This document shows positions 8,967 to 17,214 of a stretch of 64,000 bases of DNA, one piece after another. The notes beneath the pieces are model-generated. The model worked only from the letters and a program-made list of their open reading frames with translations. It was not told where the DNA came from and did no database searches. The translations under genes were made by a program, and so were the position numbers. Each line of letters begins with the position of its first letter. The first letter of the stretch is position 1. This DNA comes from Neorhizobium vignae. Lineage in GTDB: Bacteria > Pseudomonadota > Alphaproteobacteria > Rhizobiales > Rhizobiaceae. The DNA lies in NCBI RefSeq assembly GCF_000732195.1, contig NZ_JNNU01000009.1:62001-126000 (forward strand), given 5' to 3'.

Positions 8967-9719
8967 CTACTTGGTGTAATCAAAATCTTGGAACGGATCA
9001 GCTTCTCCCTCCAAGATTTGCCAATTGAAATCGTATCTATCGTTTGTGGGTATGTTCTCAGGAAATTTTATAAGGAAGTAGCTTCCAATACCGTGCTCGA
9101 ATTTATCGAGCGGTACATCAATGTTAATTGAAAGCGATGCAGTCGATGAAAATGCTCCATCGAGAAATTGCGATGAAAGCACGACTAGTAGGCCAGCCAC
9201 TGCATTCAACAGATTGTCAAAATTTGCTTTCCGAAACTCGTTGTGCCGGTCGTGTTTCGACGAATTATATGCCTGATACCATATAGGCTTGCCATGCTCT
9301 AGCCAGCCTTTGAAGGGATGGAAAACTTTATTGTTGCCCCGCCACACCGGCGCCCTCACTTGGTATTCAGACAGAAAATGCGACGCTTCCATCTTCTTAT
9401 AGTCAGCAATATTAAGGCCATTTGCCTTTGGGAATTTGTTTTCTCGAAGGATTGCTTTAAAATTTGCCTCGATTTCAGTGCAAGCACGAAGCAACAACTC
9501 ATGAATCCGAAATGAGTATGTACAATTATTCAAATCATCAGGCTCGATGTAATCAAAAAGATCAATGACATCTTTCTGAATTATCTCGTATGCTCGAATG
9601 TAGTGGGCTGCATCGGTACTGAATTTCGGATGGCGCATATACTTCCATCGGCCACCTTCAGAGTATTCACCGTCTATGAACTGCCGAATAGTTCGTCGAA
9701 ATGGCTTGCCTACGGACAT
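8967..9719 (-). CDS. AT-rich orphan gene, unknown helical protein
   Basis: 250 residues from the ATG at 9719, chosen because GGAGGG lies 4 nt before it; the open frame extends upstream but only as low-complexity basic sequence. Not recognised. It looks alpha-helical, with RIHELLLRACTEIEANFKAI near the middle, then KPIWYQAYNSSKHDRHNEFR followed by a hydrophobic helix (LLNAVAGLLVVLSSQF). The YN-KHDR pattern resembles that seen in some HEPN-like hypothetical proteins; this is a weak inference. Its base composition is far lower in GC than both neighbours and codon use is relaxed, which points to recent transfer. It sits tail to tail with the FAD oxidase (4-nt gap). Confidence 0.7.
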   Translation of the reverse strand: MSVGKPFRRTIRQFIDGEYSEGGRWKYMRHPKFSTDAAHYIRAYEIIQKDVIDLFDYIEPDDLNNCTYSFRIHELLLRACTEIEANFKAILRENKFPKANGLNIADYKKMEASHFLSEYQVRAPVWRGNNKVFHPFKGWLEHGKPIWYQAYNSSKHDRHNEFRKANFDNLLNAVAGLLVVLSSQFLDGAFSSTASLSINIDVPLDKFEHGIGSYFLIKFPENIPTNDRYDFNWQILEGEADPFQDFDYTK

Positions 9720-9757
9720 ATTCCCTCCAGCGCGTGGAATGGCTACCCTACAATAAA

Positions 9758-9767
9758 TTGGATACAA
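9758..9767. promoter_or_regulatory. TTGGATACAA motif upstream of the orphan gene
   Basis: Second exact TTGGATACAA copy, 39 nt upstream of the orphan gene start and in AT-rich DNA, so chance occurrence is more likely here than at 7235. Confidence 0.25.
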
Positions 9768-9818
9768 AGAAATCGGCTGAGCGATCGAGCCGGGGAGCGC
9801 CCTCAACTCTCGCCCAAA

Positions 9819-9846
9819 ACGAAAAACGGCGCCCGAAGGCGCCGTT
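9819..9846 (-). terminator. Intrinsic terminator after the O-demethylase gene
   Basis: Perfect 9-bp stem AACGGCGCC / GGCGCCGTT (9825-9833 and 9838-9846) with a 4-nt loop; on the minus strand it has a TTCG loop and is followed by TTTTTCGTTTT. It lies 25 nt past the stop of the leftward gene. Confidence 0.9.
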
Positions 9847-9870
9847 CTCATGTGATATCCTGGGAGGATC

Positions 9871-11277
9871 TCAGACCTTCTTGGTGCGCCAGCTTTCGGC
9901 GTAGTTTTCGCGGGCTTCGGCCGCATAGGGGGTAGGCGAGACGCGGACCCGGATTTCGGCCTGCTTGTGGCCCTTTTCGATCGAGGTCTTGGCCGTGCCG
10001 CCATTCGGCTCGCCCCAGATCAGCGTCAGGACATCGCCTTCCTGGACATCGGCATCGACGATGCCGAGCGACAGCATGCAGCGTTCATTGTAGCTGTAGC
10101 CGTTGAACATCGACATGCCGACGACCTTGTCGCCATGCATGATCTTGTCGGCGCTGGACGAGGCATAGTTCGGCTGCGGCAGGTCGATCCACTTGTAGGC
10201 TTCGCTGCCGGGAACGAAGTTCGAGGCGATGACCTTCATCACGTCTTCCGCATTCCACTCGAAGGTGACCTTCTTGCGCTGCGGCTGACCCTTCATCTTT
10301 TCGAGGGCCTCGCGGCCGACGAAGTCGTGGTCGAACTTGATGTAGATGCCGTAACCGAGCTCGTAAGGATTGACGTAGTAGTCTTCGATATTGTCGGAGA
10401 CGAGGCTGCCGCCGATCGAGCCGGTCGCTTCGTAGCTGTCTTCCGTCAGCCAGTCGCGGTAACCCTGCAGTTCGGCGCCGGTATAGATGCCCGGCAGCGG
10501 CGACGGAATCCAGCCGGATTCCAGGGTGTTGGTCGAATAGGCGCGCGCACCGACGAGATAGAGGTCGACGCCGGCATCCTTTGCGGCCTTGACGATGATC
10601 TCGCGAACCTCGTCCTTCTCGGCATAGGGACCCCAGACCTCGAGACCGGGAGCGCCGGCCATGCCGTGGCGCAGGGCCTGAACCTTCTTGGAGCCGATAT
10701 TGATCCAGTCGACATGGAAGAACTTGATGTCGGGGATCGGGCCGCCATTCATCTTCTCAAAAATCTTCGGAGCGTCCGGGCCCTGGATCTGGAAGCGGTA
10801 GTGAACGCGATTGACTTCCTTGCCGTCCGGGCGCGAAGGCGAACGCGGATCGTGGGTGAGCTTGACATCATGCTTGCCGAGCGAGGCGTTGTAGCGCAGC
10901 CAGTTGGCGGTCGGCGCACGGCCGACGAGCACGAATTTGTCATCACGCTCGCGGAAGATGATCATGTCGCCGATCACGTGTCCGGCAGGCGTCACCGGAA
11001 CGTAATGCTTGGCGCGATCGACGCCGAAATTGGCAAAGCTGTTGATCGCCAGGCTTTCGAGGAACTTGGCCGCATCCGGGCCTTCGACGATCAGCTCGTC
11101 CATGTGGTGGGACTGATCGAACAGGACCGCCGAATGGCGCCAGGCCATCTGCTCGGTGCGCCAGTTCGAAAATTCCGGTGCGACGACCGGATAGATATAC
11201 ATGCCGATGCGCGAATTGCGCAGCATCTCGACAGTATTGCCCTTTTCTTTCAGGATCTGGGTCAGATTCTTCGGCAT
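9871..11277 (-). CDS. LigM-like tetrahydrofolate O-demethylase (GcvT family)
   Basis: 468 residues, close to the 471 of LigM and much longer than GcvT itself. It has the aminomethyltransferase fold signature with the pattern of vanillate/3-O-methylgallate demethylases: EFSNWRTEQMAWRHSAVLFD then QSHHMDELIVEGPDA, GVDRAKHYVPVTPAGHVIGD and a C-terminal MLSLGIVDADVQEGDVLTLIWGEP. The known reaction moves an aryl O-methyl group to tetrahydrofolate. I chose the ATG at 11277 because GAGGGAAGG stands 8 nt before it; an ATG at 11310 would add 11 residues. No folate-recycling genes (metF, ligH) are nearby. Vanillate-type substrate is inference; other methylated acids such as those used by DmdA relatives are possible. 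Confidence 0.7.
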   Translation of the reverse strand: MPKNLTQILKEKGNTVEMLRNSRIGMYIYPVVAPEFSNWRTEQMAWRHSAVLFDQSHHMDELIVEGPDAAKFLESLAINSFANFGVDRAKHYVPVTPAGHVIGDMIIFRERDDKFVLVGRAPTANWLRYNASLGKHDVKLTHDPRSPSRPDGKEVNRVHYRFQIQGPDAPKIFEKMNGGPIPDIKFFHVDWINIGSKKVQALRHGMAGAPGLEVWGPYAEKDEVREIIVKAAKDAGVDLYLVGARAYSTNTLESGWIPSPLPGIYTGAELQGYRDWLTEDSYEATGSIGGSLVSDNIEDYYVNPYELGYGIYIKFDHDFVGREALEKMKGQPQRKKVTFEWNAEDVMKVIASNFVPGSEAYKWIDLPQPNYASSSADKIMHGDKVVGMSMFNGYSYNERCMLSLGIVDADVQEGDVLTLIWGEPNGGTAKTSIEKGHKQAEIRVRVSPTPYAAEARENYAESWRTKKV

Positions 11278-11693
11278 TTTCTTGGCCTTCCCTCGGTTGC
11301 GCTCCGGCATAACGCCCCACCGGCAAACCCGGTTCGGGATACGATATGCATCGTCTCAAGATGTCTCATGCAATTGAGGGTCAGCGGTCTCCTCCCGCCA
11401 TCTCCTCTGAACAGCCCGGTTCTCGAACCTCGCCTCGACGGCTTGGCGGAAATCGAGGCCTCCTCCCGGTCGAAGCAATTCATAGAGCAATCGATTTTGG
11501 GATACAATACCCATATTGGGCCGATCGACGAAAAGCGCCGCAACAGCCCATTAGAATTGCGCCGTTTCTATAATCTATGGGTAATAATTGATGCAGTGCG
11601 GAAAAACCAACGGGATCCGGATTAGCGCCCTTTAAGGGGGAATCTGGTAACTTGGGATCCCAAATGGAAACCCTCCACCGCCGGAGCGTGGGC
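11278..11693. promoter_or_regulatory. 416-bp region upstream of the O-demethylase gene
   Basis: Lies between the GntR stop and the O-demethylase start, both leftward. It contains TGGGATACAA at 11498-11507, a GGATCC core at 11613-11618 and the perfect 12-bp palindrome at 11651-11662. No ORF was credible. The gap suggests that the demethylase has its own regulated promoter rather than reading through from the regulator gene. Confidence 0.55.
11651..11662. promoter_or_regulatory. Perfect palindrome TTGGGATCCCAA, VanR-like
   Basis: A 12-bp perfect palindrome centred on GATC. The operator reported for the GntR-family vanillate repressor VanR of Caulobacter is ATTGGATCCAAT, which shares the GGATCC core. 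A second GGATCC lies at 11613. Combined with a GntR gene and a vanillate-demethylase-like gene on either side, an operator role is plausible but not proven. Confidence 0.45.
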
Positions 11694-12509
11694 CTAGTCT
11701 TCGTTTTCGTCCTGCATCAGGCCGTTGATATGGCCCGCCGGACTGTCAAGGTCGAAGATCGGTAGGATGCGCGAACCGTCGATCGCAAAAAGCCCCTTGC
11801 TGATGCCGAGGCTGATCTTCACGCCTTCCCCATGCTCGCGAAAAAGGCTTTCGGCACGGGCACCGTCGCGGGCGATCAGCGCCGAGACCATGTGATGGTG
11901 CTGCCAGTGCGCGTAATGCAGGTGCTGCGCCCGCTCCTTGCGGGTGATGTTGTCGAAGCGGATCGAATCCGGGGCGCCGAAGGGCACGCGATCGAAAAGG
12001 CTGGTGAGCTGGTGCAGGAGATTTCCACCGGCGGCCTCGATGATCAGCGTGTGGAAACGCAGGTTCATCACCGCATAACGTTCCTCGTTGACCGGATCGT
12101 CGATGCCGCCGTTCTCGAAGATATCGTCGCCCTCGCGCAGGCAATCCTTGAGCTCGGCAATCAGCGTCGGCAACGGGCCGTCGGTGGCGATCTTCTTGGC
12201 CGCATAACCTTCGATCATCGAACGCAGCTCGATCGCCTCGATCACATCGGCCACCTTGTAGGCCCTGACCCGATATCCGCGGGCGCCGACGCGCTGCAGC
12301 ACGCCCTCTTCGACGAGCACGGCCAGCGCATGCCGGATCGGCGTGCGCGACACGCCGAGCGCTTCGGCAAGCCCGGATTCGGACAGTTTCTTGCGCGGGT
12401 CGATCGTGCCGTCGCTCGCCCAGGTCCTGAGTTTGTCGATCACGTGCTGCTGGCGGGTCTCCTGCTTCTCAGGCCCGGGAGGATTCTGAGTTCGGGTGCC
12501 TGTGGTCAT
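11694..12509 (-). CDS. GntR-family (FadR/FCD type) regulator
   Basis: 271 residues. Winged helix at about 20-85 with KKLSESGLAEALGVSRTPIR and LVEEGVLQRVGARGYRVRAY; the rest is an all-helical FCD ligand domain with ELRSMIEGYAAKKI, NLRFHTLIIEAAGGN and HYAHWQHHHMVSALI, whose histidines fit the usual metal site. It is encoded between the Fe-type ABC importer and the O-demethylase, in the same direction, and so could serve either. FadR-type GntR proteins are mostly repressors released by a small carboxylate. Candidate operators lie just downstream. Confidence 0.9.
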   Translation of the reverse strand: MTTGTRTQNPPGPEKQETRQQHVIDKLRTWASDGTIDPRKKLSESGLAEALGVSRTPIRHALAVLVEEGVLQRVGARGYRVRAYKVADVIEAIELRSMIEGYAAKKIATDGPLPTLIAELKDCLREGDDIFENGGIDDPVNEERYAVMNLRFHTLIIEAAGGNLLHQLTSLFDRVPFGAPDSIRFDNITRKERAQHLHYAHWQHHHMVSALIARDGARAESLFREHGEGVKISLGISKGLFAIDGSRILPIFDLDSPAGHINGLMQDENED

Positions 12510-12640
12510 GCTTGGGCCTCACCTGCGCCATATCGAAATGCGGATCGCGCCAGACGAGACATGCCGGCGGGAACGTCGCTTCAATATTGAATATCTGCGA
12601 CAAAACGCAAGTTTTCCATATCCGTGGACAGCCGAAACGA

Positions 12641-13735
12641 TCAGTTGCGCACGGCCCAGGCGGCCTCCACGGGTGCGGCGACCGTGACCGGACGGCCGAT
12701 ATCCACGTTCGAAAGCGACGATGCCTCGACATGCAACGTCTGCGCCGGCGTCTTGACCATGATCGAGCGGTGCGAGCCGCGGAAGATCGCCTGCGAAACC
12801 TCGCCCGACCAGGAGAGATCGCCGTTCACCTGGCCCGCATCGCGGACATGCAGGTTTTCGGGTCGCACCATGACGGTGACATCCGCTCCCTTCGGCATTT
12901 CGGTTGCCGCATGACAGTCACCGGACCACCCCTGGCCTTCGACCGAGAGCTTGTAATATTGCCCGCCGTTCGGGCGGCAGTCCTTGACGGTCGCGTTCAA
13001 AAGGTTGGGCGTTCCGAAGAAGGCGGCGACCTGCCGGTTTTCCGGCCGGCGGTAGATCTCTTCCGGCGCGCCGACCTGCAGGATCTTGCCGCCATGCATG
13101 ACGACCACCCGGTCGGACAGCGCCATGGCTTCCGCCTGGTCGTGGGTGACGTAGAGGGCGGTGATCTTCAGACGCTGCTGCAAGGCGCGGAAATCGTCGC
13201 CCATCTGGGTGCGCAGGCGCGCGTCGAGGTTGGAGAGCGGCTCGTCGAGCAGCAGCACTTCCGGCTCGAACACCAGCGCGCGGGCGATCGCCACGCGCTG
13301 CTGCTGGCCGCCGGAGAGCGCCGGCGACGGACGTTCGGCATATTGCTCCATCTCCACGAGACGCAGTGCGTTCATGACGCGATCCCGGACTTCCGTGTCG
13401 GGACGGCGGCGGATGCGCAAGGGGTAGGCGACATTGTCGAACACCGTCATATGAGGCCAGATCGCGTAGGACTGGAAGACCATGCCGAGACGCCGGCGTT
13501 CCGAGGGCACAAAATAGCCTTTGTCCGAATCCGACACGACATTGTCGCCGATCGAGATGCGGCCGCCGGTATTCTTCTCGAGACCGGCCACCATGCGCAG
13601 CGTCGTCGTCTTGCCGCAGCCCGAGGCCCCCAGCAGCGTGACGAACTCGCCGCTCTTGATCTTCAGGTTCACATTGTCCACGGCGGTTATCGCGCCATAC
13701 ATGCGGCTCACGTTTTCGAGCGTCACCGAAGCCAT
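12641..13735 (-). CDS. ABC transporter ATP-binding protein (FbpC/PotA-like)
   Basis: 364 residues: an ATPase core with Walker A GASGCGKTT near 37-45, signature LSGGQQQR near 135, Walker B LLLDEPLSNLD near 155, and a C-terminal TOBE-like regulatory domain (residues about 240-360) typical of the Fe(III)/spermidine/2-aminoethylphosphonate group. It energises the permease encoded upstream. It is the last gene of the leftward SBP-permease-ATPase operon, and the GntR gene follows after 131 bp. Substrate class is uncertain, since this subfamily carries iron, polyamines and phosphonates. Confidence 0.93.
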   Translation of the reverse strand: MASVTLENVSRMYGAITAVDNVNLKIKSGEFVTLLGASGCGKTTTLRMVAGLEKNTGGRISIGDNVVSDSDKGYFVPSERRRLGMVFQSYAIWPHMTVFDNVAYPLRIRRRPDTEVRDRVMNALRLVEMEQYAERPSPALSGGQQQRVAIARALVFEPEVLLLDEPLSNLDARLRTQMGDDFRALQQRLKITALYVTHDQAEAMALSDRVVVMHGGKILQVGAPEEIYRRPENRQVAAFFGTPNLLNATVKDCRPNGGQYYKLSVEGQGWSGDCHAATEMPKGADVTVMVRPENLHVRDAGQVNGDLSWSGEVSQAIFRGSHRSIMVKTPAQTLHVEASSLSNVDIGRPVTVAAPVEAAWAVRN

Positions 13736-13821
13736 ATTTCTCTTCCTTTCGGAGCGGATGCCAGGATCCGCTTAAACGACAACCAAAAATCGGCGGCGGT
13801 CGCAACCGCCGGGCCTGAAAC

Positions 13822-15588
13822 CTAAAGCTTGCTGATGCGGGCCTTGATGAAACTGAGCTGGACCCAGCGGAACACGATGACGAGCAGCATCATCATCAGG
13901 CCGATGACGCTCACCTGTTCGGCATTGCCGTTGGCCCAGAGCTTCATCAGCACGACCGCCAGCGTTTCAGATCCGACCGAATAGAGAAGGATCGACGCCG
14001 ACAGTTCGCGCATGATACCGAAGAAGGTCAGCACCCAGCCGACGGCGAAGGCCGGCCAAGCGAGCGCCACCATGATCCGCCACATGGTCTGGGCCCAGGT
14101 TGCGCCGTGAACGCGGGAACATTCTTCCAGATCATAGGAAAGCTGGTGATAGGCGCCGGTCATGACCCGCACGGAGACCGGCGTACCGAGCGCGATATAG
14201 GCAAGCAGCAGCGCCCAGATGGTGCCGTAGATCGGGATCGGTCCCGGCAGCATCGCAAACGCCCAGAGGAACCCGACGCCAAGAACCATGCCCGGCATCA
14301 TCCACGGAAGCCAGGCCATGCTGTCGATCAGGTTGCGTCCGCGCCAGCGGGTGCGCACCGAGATGTAGGCAACGATCGCGCCGAGCGCCATGGTCGCGGT
14401 GGCGCCGAGCAGGCCGAGAACCATCGTATTGCGGACCGCCCGCCAGAATTCGCTGTTGGCGAAGACGTTCCGGTAGTGCTCCAGCGTCAGCATGTCGTAG
14501 GTGTAGAAGCCGAAGAAGCGGAAGAACGAGCCGAGCATCAGCTGCCCGATCGGCAGTACGACCGTGATGAAGAAGAACAGCACACAGAAGGCGAAGGTGA
14601 CCCAGCGCCAGGGGCCGAGTTCCATGACGCTCGGGCGAAACCCCTTGCCCGTGACGGTCTGGAAACTCTTGCCGCGCAGCATCCACCACTGCCAGATGAC
14701 GAGCAGGAACATCAGCCCCATGATCGCGAAGGACAGCGACGTCGCGTACTGGTAGTCGGGCGTGGCGCGGTGGTTGATGGACTCGTAGATGTCGGTCGTG
14801 ATCACCTTGATGCCTGCGGGCAGGCCGAAGAACAGCGCCGACTCGAATGTCTCGATGCCCTTGATGAAGCTCAGCATGAACGAGCTGGTCAGCACCGGCA
14901 GCATCAGGAGCAGGGTGATCTTGCGGAAGGTCGTCCAGCGCGATGCACCGCACATCCGGCTCGATTCCTCAAGCGACGGGTCCATCGCCCGGAAGGCGTC
15001 AACCATGAACAGGAACAGGAAGGGGATCGAATACTGGCACATGTGCCAGATGACGCCGCCATAGGAATATATGTTGACGAGCGGATCGGTCGCGCCGGTT
15101 GCCCAGCGCCAGACCATGTTGATGACGCCCACCTGCGGATTGGCGAGCATGCCCCAGGCCATTGCCGTCAGGATCGGCGGAATGAAGAACGGCAGCGTGA
15201 TCAGCACTTCCAGCGTACCGCGGAACGGCGTGTCGGTGCGCGCGACGATCCAGGCGAGAAACACCGCGATCGTCAGCGAGGGTATGGTCTTGGCAAGCGA
15301 AATGCCGATCGTGTTGGCCAGAACGATGAGGTTCTGGGTTGTCATGATCGACCGATAGCCATTGAGATTGAACTCGCCGGCCATGCCGGGCGGCGTCGAA
15401 TGCAGGCTGCCGTAGAGCAGCATGGCGAGCGGATAGATCGTCAGGAAGCCGAGGATCAGGATCAGCACCAGCATGCCGATCAGACGCCACAGCGATCCGC
15501 CCGAAAAGGCGCGCGTGAAAGCATTGCCGGCAAGCGTCGGCGCAGTTTCGGCAATGTCGTCTAGGGGGCGATTGTGGATAATCGTCAT
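13822..15588 (-). CDS. ABC permease, fused two-domain FbpB type
   Basis: 588 residues with about 12 membrane helices and two copies of the permease EAA-type loop: EESSRMCGASRWTTFRKITLL in the first half and EECSRVHGATWAQTMWRIMV in the second. One chain thus supplies both permease halves, as in the FbpB/AfuB group. It partners the ATPase downstream and the binding protein upstream. The annotated length and start (MTIIHNRPLDDIAETAP) give a short cytoplasmic leader, usual for the family. Confidence 0.93.
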   Translation of the reverse strand: MTIIHNRPLDDIAETAPTLAGNAFTRAFSGGSLWRLIGMLVLILILGFLTIYPLAMLLYGSLHSTPPGMAGEFNLNGYRSIMTTQNLIVLANTIGISLAKTIPSLTIAVFLAWIVARTDTPFRGTLEVLITLPFFIPPILTAMAWGMLANPQVGVINMVWRWATGATDPLVNIYSYGGVIWHMCQYSIPFLFLFMVDAFRAMDPSLEESSRMCGASRWTTFRKITLLLMLPVLTSSFMLSFIKGIETFESALFFGLPAGIKVITTDIYESINHRATPDYQYATSLSFAIMGLMFLLVIWQWWMLRGKSFQTVTGKGFRPSVMELGPWRWVTFAFCVLFFFITVVLPIGQLMLGSFFRFFGFYTYDMLTLEHYRNVFANSEFWRAVRNTMVLGLLGATATMALGAIVAYISVRTRWRGRNLIDSMAWLPWMMPGMVLGVGFLWAFAMLPGPIPIYGTIWALLLAYIALGTPVSVRVMTGAYHQLSYDLEECSRVHGATWAQTMWRIMVALAWPAFAVGWVLTFFGIMRELSASILLYSVGSETLAVVLMKLWANGNAEQVSVIGLMMMLLVIVFRWVQLSFIKARISKL

Positions 15589-15620
15589 GGGATCCTCGCG
15601 GCTCCGGGTATGAAGAACGG

Positions 15621-15651
15621 CACCGCCGGCCCGAACATCGGACCGGCGGTG
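15621..15651 (-). other. Stable hairpin between binding protein and permease genes
   Basis: A perfect 9-bp GC stem (CACCGCCGG at 15621-15629, complement at 15643-15651) in the 74-nt gap after the binding-protein stop. No T-run follows on the minus strand, so it is more likely an mRNA-protecting element or weak attenuator that favours binding-protein expression than a full terminator. Confidence 0.55.
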
Positions 15652-15662
15652 GCCTGGGAGGC

Positions 15663-16724
15663 TTACTTGAAGATGTCCTTGGACTTGGCCAGCATCTCGT
15701 TCTGGCGGGTCGTGTCCGTCGTGCCGTAGAGCTTGGCTTCGGAAATCGCCTTGACGTCCGCCGGCAGGCCATCAGTCATGCCGGGAAGGACGGGACCGTA
15801 GCCGAGACCCGCGTAGATTTTCTGCACGACCGGTCCCTGCATGAAATCGAGATAGAGCTTGGCGGCGTTCGGGTGCGGAGCCTTCTTGAGCATGACGTTG
15901 CCGTAAAGAACGTAAGGAACGCCCTCCTCCGGAATGATGAATTTGACCGGCAGCCCCTTCAGATCCGAAAAGTCGGTCATGATAACCGGCATGTAGATCG
16001 AATATTCGCCACGGGCCGTGCGGCGCTGCGATTCGCGCTGGTCGCGGGTGAAGACGAGCTTCTGGCTCGCGACCTTCTTCACATAGTCTTCGCCGATCTT
16101 GTCATAAGTCGAAAAGAACCAGAGGTAACCGGCACCGATCGCGCGCGGATCGTCGGACAGGATCTTGCCCTGCCACTTGGGGTCGGCAATGTCTTTCCAG
16201 CTCTTCGGCTCATCGGCCGGCTTCACGAGGCCGGTATTGATCATGATCCCGTAGGGAATGGTCATGACCGAGGCCATCGGCACCTTGAGCTTGAACTTGT
16301 CGCCGATCTTTTGCGAATTCGGGGTCACTGGCAGCGGATCGACGGACTTGTCCTCCTTGTCGTAGAGCATGGTCTGCCCTTCGCTGGTGAACATCACGTC
16401 GGCGGCAAACCGGCCGGCGGCCTGCTCGACGCGGACGCGCTCGCGGATTTCGCTGGCGCGCGCCTCGAGAATTTCGACTTCTATACCGTATTCCTTGGTG
16501 AACGCGGCAGCGATCTGCTTGGTGCTCGGCTGGCCGACCAGCGCGGTATAAAGGATGAGCTTGCCTTCCTTCTTGCCGGCCTCAACCACTTTCTGCCATT
16601 CGGCATCCTGTGCGAAAGCGGGCAGGCCTGCCGCCGCCGAAATGGCAAGGCTGCCCGCAGCCGCCATGAAAAACCGGCGCGACCATTTTTGAATGGCCGA
16701 AGTCATGGATGTGTTTGTCGTCAC
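15663..16724 (-). CDS. Family 1 extracellular solute-binding protein (AfuA-like), Tat signal
   Basis: 353 residues. The N-terminus has a twin-arginine signal (SRRFFMAAAG near 14-23) ending at PAFAQ. The mature protein begins DAEWQKVVEAGKKEGKLILY and continues YGIEVEILEARASEIRERVR and VMLKKAPHPNAAKLYLDFM, as in Fe(III)-type binding proteins. First gene of the importer operon and divergent from the LysR gene. It is a clear paralogue of the protein encoded at 23279-24298. Iron is only one of several ligands known for this family, and the catabolic context makes an organic acid more likely (inference). Confidence 0.92.
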   Translation of the reverse strand: MTTNTSMTSAIQKWSRRFFMAAAGSLAISAAAGLPAFAQDAEWQKVVEAGKKEGKLILYTALVGQPSTKQIAAAFTKEYGIEVEILEARASEIRERVRVEQAAGRFAADVMFTSEGQTMLYDKEDKSVDPLPVTPNSQKIGDKFKLKVPMASVMTIPYGIMINTGLVKPADEPKSWKDIADPKWQGKILSDDPRAIGAGYLWFFSTYDKIGEDYVKKVASQKLVFTRDQRESQRRTARGEYSIYMPVIMTDFSDLKGLPVKFIIPEEGVPYVLYGNVMLKKAPHPNAAKLYLDFMQGPVVQKIYAGLGYGPVLPGMTDGLPADVKAISEAKLYGTTDTTRQNEMLAKSKDIFK

Positions 16725-17214
16725 GTGTCTCTCCTCCCTGGAACTGACGATCGAGCATCACGTCCGGGACCCGATCCCGGCACTCGACGCTCAAAATTTC
16801 CGCGGCCACCGGCCGCGATCTCCTTTGTCACCGCAAGCGGCGCCGCTTTCCCGAACGGCTACTCAATCTCGACGGCTTGCCGATCGCTTCGAAACGATCT
16901 GGCGCGCACCCTGCAATTGACAAGGTCCCTGATAAGCACCGCGTGATGCGGAACATTTGGGCCTTCGGCTCGGACAGGATTGGCCTTGGCCAACTCAAAC
17001 TCCCTTTTCTGAATTCCGATCTGCGCCGGCTCTCCCTGCCAGTCGCGGCGATGCCACAGGCACCGGAATTCCCTCTTCTGTTAGATTGACCTTTTCCCGT
17101 GCAGGGGAAAAGCACCATTTTTTTACATTCACTTTTCTCGAAAATAGAAAGATGAATTGTGCTACCGTTTACGCGGAGGGCCGCTCGACAGGGCGGCATG
17201 GGAGACCTAAGACA
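16725..17214. promoter_or_regulatory. 490-bp divergent region before the LysR gene
   Basis: Holds the promoters of the leftward importer operon and the rightward LysR gene. Visible elements are a hairpin CGCGGCC / GGCCGCG at 16801-16817 in the importer leader and a TCTCG-N3-TAGA LysR-type box at 17136-17148. No further coding sequence was credible. Confidence 0.5.
17136..17148. promoter_or_regulatory. Candidate LysR box (T-N11-A)
   Basis: TCTCGAAAATAGA fits the T-N11-A LysR box and shares TTTCTCGAA (17134-17142) with the perfect palindrome in front of the amidohydrolase operon. Confidence 0.45.

Noticed and set aside
14107-15564. 485-codon open frame opposite the fused ABC permease
   Set aside because: Same antisense artefact; low-complexity charged protein against a well-defined permease on the minus strand.
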